DNA of 18,496 nt from Muribaculaceae bacterium (GTDB lineage Bacteria; Bacteroidota; Bacteroidia; Bacteroidales; Muribaculaceae), in the NCBI GenBank assembly GCA_016292745.1, contig JAEDFO010000050.1:1-18496 (forward strand). The letters run 5' to 3'. The position numbers were made by a program, and so were the translations under genes. The notes under the pieces are model-generated. The model had not been told where the DNA came from and did not search any database. It saw nothing but the letters and a program-made list of their open reading frames with translations. Every line of letters begins with the position of its first letter. Position 1 is the stretch's first letter. Positions 1 to 7,761 of this stretch are shown here, in pieces.

Positions 1-7
1 TTATGTG

Positions 8-15
8 TAACTTTG
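8..15 (+). promoter_or_regulatory. Candidate -7 promoter box for the LRR protein gene
   Basis: TAACTTTG matches the Bacteroidetes -7 consensus TAnnTTTG at every defined base. It would start transcription near position 22 and leave a leader of about 50 bases before the ATG at 73. The matching -33 TTTG would fall outside the window, so it cannot be checked. The eight-base match alone could occur by chance in AT-rich DNA. Confidence 0.4.
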
Positions 16-72
16 TCAAAATAGGTGGTATTGATTATTCTTTTTCAATACTCATAACCGTAAAAAAATCAT

Positions 73-3000
73 ATGATTATGTTAACAAAATTACAATTAT
101 CACTTAGACGATCGATATGGCTGTTAGCCTTGTTGATTATTACTTCGGCAATTCCTGCTCTTGCCCAAGATGATGCGCCGTTTAACTATGAATATTCCGA
201 TGAATTAGGCGGTTATATAATTAGTCCTATTTCAGATTTGAGATACGAAAATGAGCTCCTAGTGCCGGCAATACGAGAGAGTGATGGTCTCCCTGTTGTT
301 GGCGTGGATGGTTTTTCTTACAGCCCATATATCTTAGCTATTATATTCGAAGAGGGAAGCCGGGTGAAATATATCGGCTCTTTTGAGGGGTGTACAGGAA
401 TTCAAACAATTTTCAACCTTCCCGAAACTGTCGAAACTATCGCTGATTATGCATTCTATGGCTGTTCTATGCTCAGAGAACTGACCCTGAACAGCAACCT
501 GAAATATATTGGCATTTCCAGCTTTGAAAATTGTACGTCGCTGGAGTCTATTACGTTGCCTGAGAGTTTGAAAGTATTGCGAGAACGTGCATTCAGATGT
601 TGCACCAGCCTCAAAACTGTCGTCTTTGCGGATAAAACAAATTTCTATGCTGATGATGGTAGATACTGCTTTTACAATAATGTCTTCGATGGTTGTGAAG
701 AGCTAAATTCCGTAACGCTTCCTATGAACGCTCCCGGTAATTTTATTATCCCGATGCAGACTTTCAGTTGGTGTGGAAAGCTCAAGTCGATCGAGTTCCC
801 TACCAACACTATCAGAATCGAACAGAAGGCATTCTACTTTTCAGGCATCGAAAATATAGATTTAAGACAAATTACATCTCAGAAGTTATATTTGGAGGGC
901 TATTACACATTTGCCAAATGCAGAAGTCTAAAGAGTGTAAAAGCTAATGGTAATTTGCAATTCGGGCCCACGAGTCTCTATACATTCCAATGGTGCGATT
1001 CTCTCCAAACCGTTGAAATTTACGGCGAGGGAGATGACTTTATAGCGATTACTCCTGATGCTTTTAGATGGTGCGAGAACTTGGAGTCGGTAGATGTCTA
1101 TCGTCTCAAGGGTACAGGCGAGAGGAATGAAATGGATAGCGTCTTTGTAGGATGTAAGAAGCTCAAACGTATAACTTCCCAAAAACCTTCTATTCTGTCG
1201 AAAATTGGTGTATCCTGCTTTGATGGTTGCGAGAGCCTTGAGCGAGTGGATCTGCCGGTGGAAGGAACCTTTACAATTAGCGAGACTGCTTTCAGAGGCT
1301 GTGCCGCCCTACATAATCTCGACTTAGCGAATGTTACCTCGATCGGCACCAAGGCATTCACCGGCTGTGGCGCCTTGACATCACTAAGTATCAAATCAAA
1401 GACGAATGATCCTCCGACAGTAGCCAGCGAAGATGCGTTCGATGCATGGCATTATGCCAACACAGAGCTTGAAGTACTCGACGAGAAATATAGCGTTTTT
1501 GTAGCCGATGAGTATTGGAAAAAGTTCGTCCGTCTCAAGCACCCGTCTTTGTTAGCCTATACCGAAGTGACCGGCGGCTACTCCGTCGGCAAATCGCCTT
1601 ACGCTCTCAATGAGGATTTCATCGGCATGCTTGAGATTCCCGGACAATACAATTCAAGCGATGTAGTGTCTATCGCAGAAAGCACATTCCAGGACCTCAC
1701 GGGCCTCACAGGCGTTACTCTCCCCGAAAGTTTGACCTCCATTGGCAATAATGCATTTGCCGGCTGCACAAATATTAATACAATAATCAACAAGGGTCCC
1801 TTACCACTCAATGGCGATGATTGTCCTGACAACGCATTCGACAATGATGTTTATTCGAAAGGCTATCTTTATGTGCCGTTTGGAAGCCTTGATGCATATA
1901 AATCATATTCACCATGGTCAAATTTCACAGATAGGATCAAGCAAGGATTCGGTGAACGCATTTTAGTCGCTCCTAAACCTTCTTGCGAGACATGCGAGTT
2001 TAACTATCCATTTGCGTTGGCACTCACTAATCCTAACAATGTTGGCACTATTTATTATTACATTGTTGGAGAAGACGACGATGCCTCTGCTGTTCATACC
2101 GTCAAGACTTACACCACGCCAATAACAATTAATTCTACTTGCAAAGTGGTGGCTTATGTCAGCGATGATACTTCTTGCAGCGAACCTGTTACTTTTGAAT
2201 ATACCTACATAGCTCCCGAGCCGGAACCAAGTAAAATATACGATATCTCAACTATCCCGCAAGGAACAGTAAATGTGGATTTCACAACCCTCAGCGAATA
2301 TGAAACTTTGTACAATGTGGTAATAGATAACGTCTACTACAGCATCACTGACAACAAAAGCGGATATAATCAGTATGGCGGATTAGTACTCAATAAAATG
2401 TCGTCGATTGAGGATGTTGCCCAATTCAATAGAGATGTGGAGGAAAGTCAGGGCGTATATAGCAATTTCAATGGTATCGCAGTAAAAGTTAAAGGTACCG
2501 GTAGCATTACCTTTAACTCATTCTTTAGGTACGGCAATGCTCGTCTCACTCTCCTCCTTGGAGACGGAACGCCCGTATTTGGCGATGAACTTGATGGCTT
2601 GAAATATGAATTTTCTACCCCTACTGACAAATATCTCTATATCTTCGCCTCACCATCTGAAGCTGAAACTCCTGCTTCAATGCCATCAATTGAACCGGCA
2701 GAAAACAGTGTCGTAATCCCATGCATGACCATTGAGATTACAGATACATACGCCGGCACCGAGAATGGCCTTGACAAAGTGTTGACCGCAAATGCCGGTG
2801 AGCGTTATCGAATCAACACAAATCTATTTGGACATTATTTCGACGGCACTTATCTCTATGCCTCTACTATGGGCAATAGTGGCTCATCTAAGAACACTTT
2901 CAATGAAGATAAAAAATCTGAACCAGGAAGCGATAACGATTCTGACTTCAACCAGGAAGATTGGGTAGCTATCTCTGGCTTGACTTCCGACTTTGTGGGA

Positions 3001-3636
3001 AAGGAAATTGAAAGTGGCAACATTGCAACTGTAGTTTCCAACGACGAATATCCGATAATCTCAATCCCGGAAGGCACCGTTTCCACTAAAGATAGCAGCA
3101 TGAGCTACAACTCATTCAGCGTGGCTAATTTCAATATCTATGCAGATAATGATGAAGTGAGAAACATTTGGCTCGTGGCTCCGCAGCCGGCTGAATATTG
3201 TTCAATTACAGGTTATATGAGTACGGAGGACATAAACACCGAGGAAAGCTATTTCGTTCTCCGGTCGGCACAGCAAGATGCAGCACCTCTTACTATGAAT
3301 GTATACTACGACCCTGCTACTCTCAATTTAGGTGAAAGCGGATGGCGTTCTTTCACGGGTATTGTGTCGAAAGATGGCGATGCTTTGAAATTCACAGCAT
3401 TGGCAAAAATGGATATACCTACAGGCATTGAGGATGTAGAAGCCGGCAACGCACGCATATTTGCTTCAAACGGCAACATCAATGTGGTTGCCGAGGCACA
3501 AACCTCAATCATAATTTACTCCGCAAATGGTCTGCACATCGCTTCATTAGAAGCCTCAAACGCATCAGTCGCCGTAACCCCAGGTTTCTACATTGTCAAA
3601 GTTGGCAACCAAGTTGCAAAACTCGCAGTGAAATAG
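73..3636 (+). CDS. Secreted BspA-like leucine-rich-repeat (LRR_5) protein with C-terminal sorting-like domain
   Basis: A 1187-residue exported protein of unknown ligand. Residues 1-31 are a signal peptide (charged start, hydrophobic core, cleavage after PALA). Residues ~50-600 hold many BspA/LRR_5 repeats, seen as recurring units of the kind F-x-x-C-x-x-L-x-x-V/I-x-L-P. Residues ~630-715 resemble a chitobiase/hexosaminidase C-terminal-like (CHB_HEX_C/Fn3-associated) module. Residues ~720-1110 I cannot assign; they look beta-rich. Residues ~1118-1187 resemble a type A C-terminal sorting domain (N-G-x-I-x-V, then Y-S-A-N-G, then P-G-F-Y-I-V-K-V). BspA-type proteins are typically surface or secreted adhesins; that role here is inference. 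A second in-frame ATG lies at 79; I kept 73. Adjacent to an IS and apparently unrelated to the sugar locus. Codon use looks like that of the neighbouring PUL. Confidence 0.85.
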   Translation: MIMLTKLQLSLRRSIWLLALLIITSAIPALAQDDAPFNYEYSDELGGYIISPISDLRYENELLVPAIRESDGLPVVGVDGFSYSPYILAIIFEEGSRVKYIGSFEGCTGIQTIFNLPETVETIADYAFYGCSMLRELTLNSNLKYIGISSFENCTSLESITLPESLKVLRERAFRCCTSLKTVVFADKTNFYADDGRYCFYNNVFDGCEELNSVTLPMNAPGNFIIPMQTFSWCGKLKSIEFPTNTIRIEQKAFYFSGIENIDLRQITSQKLYLEGYYTFAKCRSLKSVKANGNLQFGPTSLYTFQWCDSLQTVEIYGEGDDFIAITPDAFRWCENLESVDVYRLKGTGERNEMDSVFVGCKKLKRITSQKPSILSKIGVSCFDGCESLERVDLPVEGTFTISETAFRGCAALHNLDLANVTSIGTKAFTGCGALTSLSIKSKTNDPPTVASEDAFDAWHYANTELEVLDEKYSVFVADEYWKKFVRLKHPSLLAYTEVTGGYSVGKSPYALNEDFIGMLEIPGQYNSSDVVSIAESTFQDLTGLTGVTLPESLTSIGNNAFAGCTNINTIINKGPLPLNGDDCPDNAFDNDVYSKGYLYVPFGSLDAYKSYSPWSNFTDRIKQGFGERILVAPKPSCETCEFNYPFALALTNPNNVGTIYYYIVGEDDDASAVHTVKTYTTPITINSTCKVVAYVSDDTSCSEPVTFEYTYIAPEPEPSKIYDISTIPQGTVNVDFTTLSEYETLYNVVIDNVYYSITDNKSGYNQYGGLVLNKMSSIEDVAQFNRDVEESQGVYSNFNGIAVKVKGTGSITFNSFFRYGNARLTLLLGDGTPVFGDELDGLKYEFSTPTDKYLYIFASPSEAETPASMPSIEPAENSVVIPCMTIEITDTYAGTENGLDKVLTANAGERYRINTNLFGHYFDGTYLYASTMGNSGSSKNTFNEDKKSEPGSDNDSDFNQEDWVAISGLTSDFVGKEIESGNIATVVSNDEYPIISIPEGTVSTKDSSMSYNSFSVANFNIYADNDEVRNIWLVAPQPAEYCSITGYMSTEDINTEESYFVLRSAQQDAAPLTMNVYYDPATLNLGESGWRSFTGIVSKDGDALKFTALAKMDIPTGIEDVEAGNARIFASNGNINVVAEAQTSIIIYSANGLHIASLEASNASVAVTPGFYIVKVGNQVAKLAVK

Positions 3637-3665
3637 TCCCTGAATCTCATTATCCCCAAAAAATA

Positions 3666-3751
3666 GGGGCTGTGTCAAAATTTGAACTGCACCCCAAAAG
3701 TTAGACACAAAACTTTTGGAGTGCAGTTTAATGTGGCGCAGCCTCTTTTTT
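3666..3751 (+). terminator. Left IS-end hairpin acting as plus-strand terminator
   Basis: GGGGCTGTGTC (3666-3676) pairs with GGCGCAGCCTC (3735-3745) over 11 base pairs, with three G-U pairs in plus-strand RNA, and is followed at once by six T residues (3746-3751). The interior holds a second long palindrome. The wobble pairs become A-C mismatches in minus-strand RNA, so the structure favours plus-strand transcripts. It is placed to end transcription of the upstream LRR gene 30 bases after its stop codon. Confidence 0.65.
3682..3731. repeat. Near-perfect palindrome nested inside the left IS end
   Basis: AACTGCACCCCAAAAGTT (3685-3702) and AACTTTTGGAGTGCAGTT (3711-3728) are inverted copies matching at 17 of 18 positions around the 8-base loop AGACACAA. 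Weaker pairing extends to 3682 and 3731. The arms resemble terminal inverted repeats of IS3-type elements in Bacteroidales, by recollection rather than search. The right end of the IS has no counterpart, only a 15-base loop, so the palindrome looks like an addition to the left end. Confidence 0.7.
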
Positions 3752-3773
3752 GCAATATGTTGAAAAACATAAA

Positions 3774-3807
3774 ACAAAGCCCTGACTTTCACAAGCCGGG
3801 GCTTTGT
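3774..3807 (+). other. Internal hairpin upstream of the transposase
   Basis: ACAAAGCCC (3774-3782) and GGGCTTTGT (3799-3807) form a perfect 9-bp stem around a 16-base loop. No run of T follows immediately, so it is a weaker terminator candidate. It overlaps the proposed -33 box of the transposase promoter. It could attenuate read-through transcripts or hide the transposase leader in long RNAs; both are inference. Confidence 0.5.
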
Positions 3808-3833
3808 CATGTCAAAAAGTTTTTGTAACTTTA
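3803..3833 (+). promoter_or_regulatory. Candidate transposase promoter (-33 TTTG, -7 TAACTTTA)
   Basis: TTTG at 3803-3806 is followed, 19 bases later, by TAACTTTA at 3826-3833, one base off the Bacteroidetes -7 consensus TAnnTTTG. The spacing is right for this promoter type. Transcription would begin roughly 10 to 15 bases before the ATG at 3852, giving a very short leader. Confidence 0.4.
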
Positions 3834-3851
3834 TGACAAATAACAAATTAC

Positions 3852-5518
3852 ATGTCAACAAAGTTACATACAAAATCTTACAGTAACAACGACAAGCTGT
3901 TTTTTTTGCTTAATCCTAATGAGGATATAGCGGAAAACGACCCTGTGCGCGTTGTTGATGCGATGGTCGAGAACCTTGACTTGCGCGATTTCAAGAACTG
4001 TACCGCGAACGCGGACGCTGTGCATACCATCCGAAGATGATGCTCAAGATTATTCTCTACGCCTATATGAATAATATCTACTCATGCCGCAAGATAGAGC
4101 GTCAGGTTCGGCGCGACATACATTATATCTGGCTGGCAGCCCAAGAGCGCCCCGATTTCGTGACCATCAACCGCTTCCGTAACCGGGTAAAGAACGAGAT
4201 CAACAACATCTTCACACAGGTGGTGCTTCTGCTGGCAGAACGTGGCTTCATCACGCTTGATGTGGAGTATATCGACGGAACAAAGATAGAATCAAAGGCC
4301 AACAAGTACACATTTGTATGGCGCAAGACCGTGGAAAAGAACCGGGCGAAGCTGCAGGAGAAAATACGCGTCCTGCTGCAACAGATAGACGAGGTAATCG
4401 TACAGGACAAAGCAGCTGAGACCGAGGACGTGGAATTTACACCCGAGGCGTTGACTTCGCTTATCGGAGAACTGAAAGACGCATTGGCATCCGTACCTGA
4501 GCCAACGGACAAAGAGCAGAAGAAAGTTCGCCGTGAGCAAGAGAAAAAGATAAATGAGCTTGAGAAGCATCGCGACAAACTTGGAGAATATGACAGCCGT
4601 CTTGAACAGATAGGCGAGCGCAACTCCATGTCCAAGACTGACCCCGACGCGACTTTCATGCGCATGAAGGAAGACGCCATGAACAACGGCCAGACCAAGC
4701 CGGGATACAATCTGCAGATCTCAGCCGAGAACCAGTACATCACAGACTTCGCTCTGTTCCCCAATCCCACCGACACTCTCACCCTGATACCATTCCTCAA
4801 CTCTTTCCTTGACCGCTACGGCCATCTGCCCTCTATCGCCGTTGCCGACTCAGGCTATGGCTCCGAGGAAAACTACCGCTTCATGGATGAGACCGGCATG
4901 GAAGCATACGTCAAGTACAACCGTTTCCATCTCGAGCAGCGCCCGCGCTATAAGCCAAACCCATTCCACCACGACAATTTCCACTACAACGCGGTTGAAG
5001 ACTATTACGTCTGCCCGATGGGACAGCATATGACCCGTATCGGCACATCCTACAGAAAGACCGAAAGTGGCTACCACAGCGAAAACGCACGTTACCGAGC
5101 ACAGAACTGCCAGGGCTGCCCGCTGCGATGTGTGTGCTACAAGGCAAAAGGTGACCAGCGTATAATCGAGGTCAACCACCGCCTGAACGAATACAAACGG
5201 AAAGCCCGAGAACTACTGACATCGGAAGAAGAACTCAAACACCGCGGACGACGATGCATAGAACCCGAAGCCGTCTTCGGACAGATGAAGTCCAACATGG
5301 CATACCGCCGCTTCCGCCACTTCGGCAAAGACAAGGTCACAATGGACTTTGCCTTCTTCGCCATCGCCTTCAACATAAAGAAATTGTGCTCAAAGATAGC
5401 GAAACAGACAAATAACGGGGGAAATACACCCAATTTTTGCCTGTTTTTGCTTATATCGCGGATTTTACCGCTTGAGAATCGGATATTTTGGGAAAAAACT
5501 CAGAAATCGGTCGCCTGA
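3852..5518 (+). pseudogene. IS1182-family DDE transposase, split by a -1 frameshift
   Basis: The N-terminal part reads from the ATG at 3852 to a stop at 4040 (62 residues). The rest continues in the -1 frame, open from 3980 to the stop at 5518. Joining the frames near 3998 restores the family's DF-K-x-L-Y-x-x-x-G-x-x-x-Y-H-P-x-M-M-L-K run and would give about 555 residues, so one base appears lost in AAGAACTG, most simply one A of AAGAAACTG. The second frame carries all catalytic parts: Asp in Y-I-D-G-T-K (residue 80 counted from the ATG at 4037), Asp in V-A-D-S-G-Y-G (271) and Glu in I-E-P-E-A-V-F-G (411). A predicted coiled coil lies at ~96-195, and a cysteine cluster (CP, then C-x-x-C-x-x-x-C-x-C) typical of the DDE_Tnp_1_6 domain lies at ~326-367. 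I see no good slippery heptamer, so mutation or a sequencing error is likelier than programmed frameshifting. The internal ATG at 4037 could still yield a shortened protein. Confidence 0.8.
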
Positions 5519-5540
5519 GAAATATCCAAATCTCAGTGGC

Positions 5541-5587
5541 TAAAAAGTAGGAGGCTGCGCCATAACCCTTAATTACGACACAGCCTC
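5541..5587 (-). terminator. Right IS-end hairpin acting as minus-strand terminator
   Basis: In minus-strand RNA GAGGCTGTGTC (5587-5577) pairs fully with GGCGCAGCCTC (5561-5551), including two G-U pairs, around a 15-base loop. CTACTTTTTA follows as a T-rich tail. On the plus strand the same two positions are C-A mismatches. It lies about 50 bases beyond the stop codon of the fructokinase gene and is positioned to end the minus-strand sugar operon. Confidence 0.6.
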
Positions 5588-5635
5588 TTCTGAATAGACC
5601 TAATAAACAATCCTTTTTTCACTTATGGTTAAACT

Positions 5636-6514
5636 CTATTCTGTAATGTTTTCGGGGAGAGTTGGCATTGCGCCTTTTTTAGTACAAACGAAAGCCGATG
5701 TTTCGACAGCAAGCCGATGAGCTTCTTTGATGTCCTTTCCTCTGATGATTGAAGATATGAATGCAGCGGTAAAAGAATCGCCGGCGCCTACTGTATCGGC
5801 AACTTCTACTTTAGGAGTCGGGAAGAATGAAACGCAACCGGGAGTGAAAACGTAGCTTCCATTGATGCCGCATGTCAGAATTAACATTTTAAGGTTATAT
5901 TTGCCGAGAAGAATCCAGCATTTGTCCTGAAGGTCGATACCTGGATAACCGAACATACGGCTGACAGTGACGAGTTCTTCGTCGTTAATTTTGAGAATGT
6001 TGCATCGTTGCATTGAATTGCACAATATTTCTTTGTTGTAGAAACCTTGGCGCAGGTTTACGTCGAAAACAATAAGGGTGTCGACATCTTTGGGCATTGC
6101 GTCGAGGAATTTGTTGATGGTAGTCCTTGATACAATATTTCGTTGAGCGAGCGAGCCGAAGCACACAGCTTTGGTGTTTTTTGCTATGGCTTCAAGTTTT
6201 TCGGTGTAAGGGATATTATCCCAGGCAACGTTTTCTTTGATATCGTATTGAGGGATTCCGGCTTGGTCAATTTCAACTTGAACGGTTCCTGTGGGATATG
6301 GAACGGTTTCGATGTGTTGCCTAAGACCTTTTGAGGTTAGGTTTTCGACAATTTCTTTTCCGAGGCTATCGTCGCCAATTGCACTTACTACGCAGCTTGG
6401 AAGTCCGAACTGAGAGACGTGGAATGCGAAGTTGGCCGGAGCTCCACCAATTTTCTTTCCTGTAGGGAGAACGTCCCAAAGGGCTTCTCCCATTCCAATT
6501 ATAAGGTTGTCCAT
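5636..6514 (-). CDS. Fructokinase (PfkB-family carbohydrate kinase)
   Basis: A 292-residue cytoplasmic ATP-dependent sugar kinase, most likely phosphorylating fructose. The first PfkB signature is G-G-A-P-A-N-F-A at residues 23-30. The second, D-T-V-G-A-G-D-S-F at 240-248, holds the catalytic base Asp246 and the anion-hole glycines. Length and the early M-G-E-A-L-W-D motif fit bacterial fructokinases. It is the last gene of the minus-strand operon after the GH32 and MFS genes, 28 bases downstream of the permease stop. Family membership is certain. The fructose specificity rests on similarity to the fructokinase subgroup and on its neighbours; another ketohexose is possible. The ATG at 6514 is the natural start because the PfkB fold begins directly after it. 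Confidence 0.9.
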   Translation of the reverse strand: MDNLIIGMGEALWDVLPTGKKIGGAPANFAFHVSQFGLPSCVVSAIGDDSLGKEIVENLTSKGLRQHIETVPYPTGTVQVEIDQAGIPQYDIKENVAWDNIPYTEKLEAIAKNTKAVCFGSLAQRNIVSRTTINKFLDAMPKDVDTLIVFDVNLRQGFYNKEILCNSMQRCNILKINDEELVTVSRMFGYPGIDLQDKCWILLGKYNLKMLILTCGINGSYVFTPGCVSFFPTPKVEVADTVGAGDSFTAAFISSIIRGKDIKEAHRLAVETSAFVCTKKGAMPTLPENITE

Positions 6515-6542
6515 GATAATTATTTTTATGTAGTTTATTAAG

Positions 6543-7718
6543 TTATTTTATTTTTGCGGTGTAATACATTAGGTAAACAACTCCGATAGCCATCACGGCA
6601 ATAGCTCCAATTTGTCCGATTGCATCGGATGCAATACCCATTGCGAGAGGAAATACAGTGCCACCGAATAGGCCCATGATCATAAGGCCGGATACTTCAT
6701 TTTTGTTGTCGGGCAAGGCTGTTATGGCTTGTGCAAATATTATAGGGAATACGTTAGAATTACCTAATCCAATTAATGAGACTCCAATGTAGATGGATGT
6801 AATGGAGTTGGCAAATAGCAGGATACCCATGGCTATGAGCATTATGATTGTACTGATTGCGAAGAATTTCTTCGAAGATATGTAACGGAGAATGATTGCT
6901 CCGACGAAACATCCTGCAGTACGGAAAATGAAGTACAGCCCGGTGGCGAAACTTGCATCTTCAATAGGGAGTCCGATGCGTTCAATGATAATTTTAGGGG
7001 CAGTGGCATTGGTTCCCACATCAATGCCTACATGACACATTATGCCGATAAAGCATATCAGGATGAATGGGTTGGCAAGAAGTTTGAGACATTTGAATAT
7101 GCTTACTTCGTTGCTGTCGGTTTTTTCTTCGGCAATTGGTGTAGCACCGAGGAAAGCGACAGAGAGGCAGCATATGATTGCAAATATCACGAAAAGGAAT
7201 CTCCAACCAAGCCCGAAAGTCGGCAACATTGTCAATGCGGCCCACGATGCGATAATTGGGGCGAGAAAAGAGGCAATTGCTTTCACGAATTGCCCGAAGG
7301 TGAGAGTAGATGCGAGTCGGTCGCTGCTTATAAGGTTAGAGACGAGCGGATTGAGCGATGTTTGCATAATGGCATTTCCTATTCCAAGAAGGGAGAATGC
7401 TATCAGCATTATGCTGTAGCTGTTGCCGAAGATAGGGATTATGAGGGAAACCAATGTAACGACAAGGCTAATCAGAACGGTTTTTTTTCGTCCGATTTTG
7501 TTCATCAGCATTCCGGTGGGCACTGAAAACAACAAGAACCAGAAGAATACGAGCGACGGGAAAATGTTTGCTTCGGCGTCGGAAAGGCCAAGGTCATTTT
7601 GAACATAATTTGATGCAGTTCCAACCAGGTCGACGAATCCCATCGCGAAGAAACATAGCATGACAGGTATTATCTGCATCAGGGTAACTTTGCTTAATGA
7701 ATTATTTTGAGCTTTCAT
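6543..7718 (-). CDS. MFS sugar permease, probably fructose importer
   Basis: A 391-residue inner-membrane protein with about twelve hydrophobic segments and no signal peptide. A motif-A-like loop, G-M-L-M-N-K-I-G-R-K-K-T, sits at ~69-80 between helices 2 and 3, as in the major facilitator superfamily. The N-terminal run F-F-A-M-G-F-V-D resembles the FucP/sugar-proton symporter type annotated in Bacteroidales PULs. It lies between the GH32 gene (43-base gap) and the fructokinase gene (28-base gap), all on one strand, which points to co-transcription. Its likely job is to move monosaccharide, presumably fructose, released in the periplasm by the GH32 enzyme. The substrate is inferred from context, not from residues. 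Confidence 0.85.
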   Translation of the reverse strand: MKAQNNSLSKVTLMQIIPVMLCFFAMGFVDLVGTASNYVQNDLGLSDAEANIFPSLVFFWFLLFSVPTGMLMNKIGRKKTVLISLVVTLVSLIIPIFGNSYSIMLIAFSLLGIGNAIMQTSLNPLVSNLISSDRLASTLTFGQFVKAIASFLAPIIASWAALTMLPTFGLGWRFLFVIFAIICCLSVAFLGATPIAEEKTDSNEVSIFKCLKLLANPFILICFIGIMCHVGIDVGTNATAPKIIIERIGLPIEDASFATGLYFIFRTAGCFVGAIILRYISSKKFFAISTIIMLIAMGILLFANSITSIYIGVSLIGLGNSNVFPIIFAQAITALPDNKNEVSGLMIMGLFGGTVFPLAMGIASDAIGQIGAIAVMAIGVVYLMYYTAKIK

Positions 7719-7761
7719 TTTATTTTGATATAGAATGTTGATTATTGTTGTTTATGAATGT

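Larger units (their letters stand above)
3666..5587 (+). mobile_element. IS1182-family insertion sequence, frameshifted transposase
   Basis: The element is defined by its transposase plus matching inverted ends. The left end begins GGGGCTGTGTC at 3666-3676; the right end reads GACACAGCCTC at 5577-5587, whose complement is GAGGCTGTGTC (10 of 11 identical). A second inner pair also matches: GCGCAGCCTC at 3736-3745 and GAGGCTGCGC at 5551-5560. Because each end carries both motifs, each end is itself a stem-loop. I see no secure target-site duplication; a short AATAG occurs at 3662-3666 and 5593-5597 but does not abut the right repeat. The exact boundaries are therefore estimates, good to a few bases. 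It sits between the LRR gene and the fructokinase end of the sugar locus and interrupts neither. Confidence 0.8.

Noticed and set aside
3565..3873. 102-codon minus-strand frame over the left IS end
   Set aside because: It runs across the end of the LRR gene, two hairpins and the transposase start, so it cannot be a conserved gene.
3985..4005. Programmed -1 ribosomal frameshift in the transposase
   Set aside because: No X-XXY-YYZ slippery heptamer is present at the junction, and IS1182 transposases are normally a single frame.
4123..4800. 225-codon open frame on the minus strand inside the transposase
   Set aside because: It is antisense to conserved transposase sequence carrying the catalytic motifs, and its serine/cysteine-rich composition is typical of a shadow frame.
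3662..5597. AATAG target-site duplication around the IS
   Set aside because: The right copy is separated from the inverted repeat by five bases, so it does not abut both ends; a chance match of five bases is likely.
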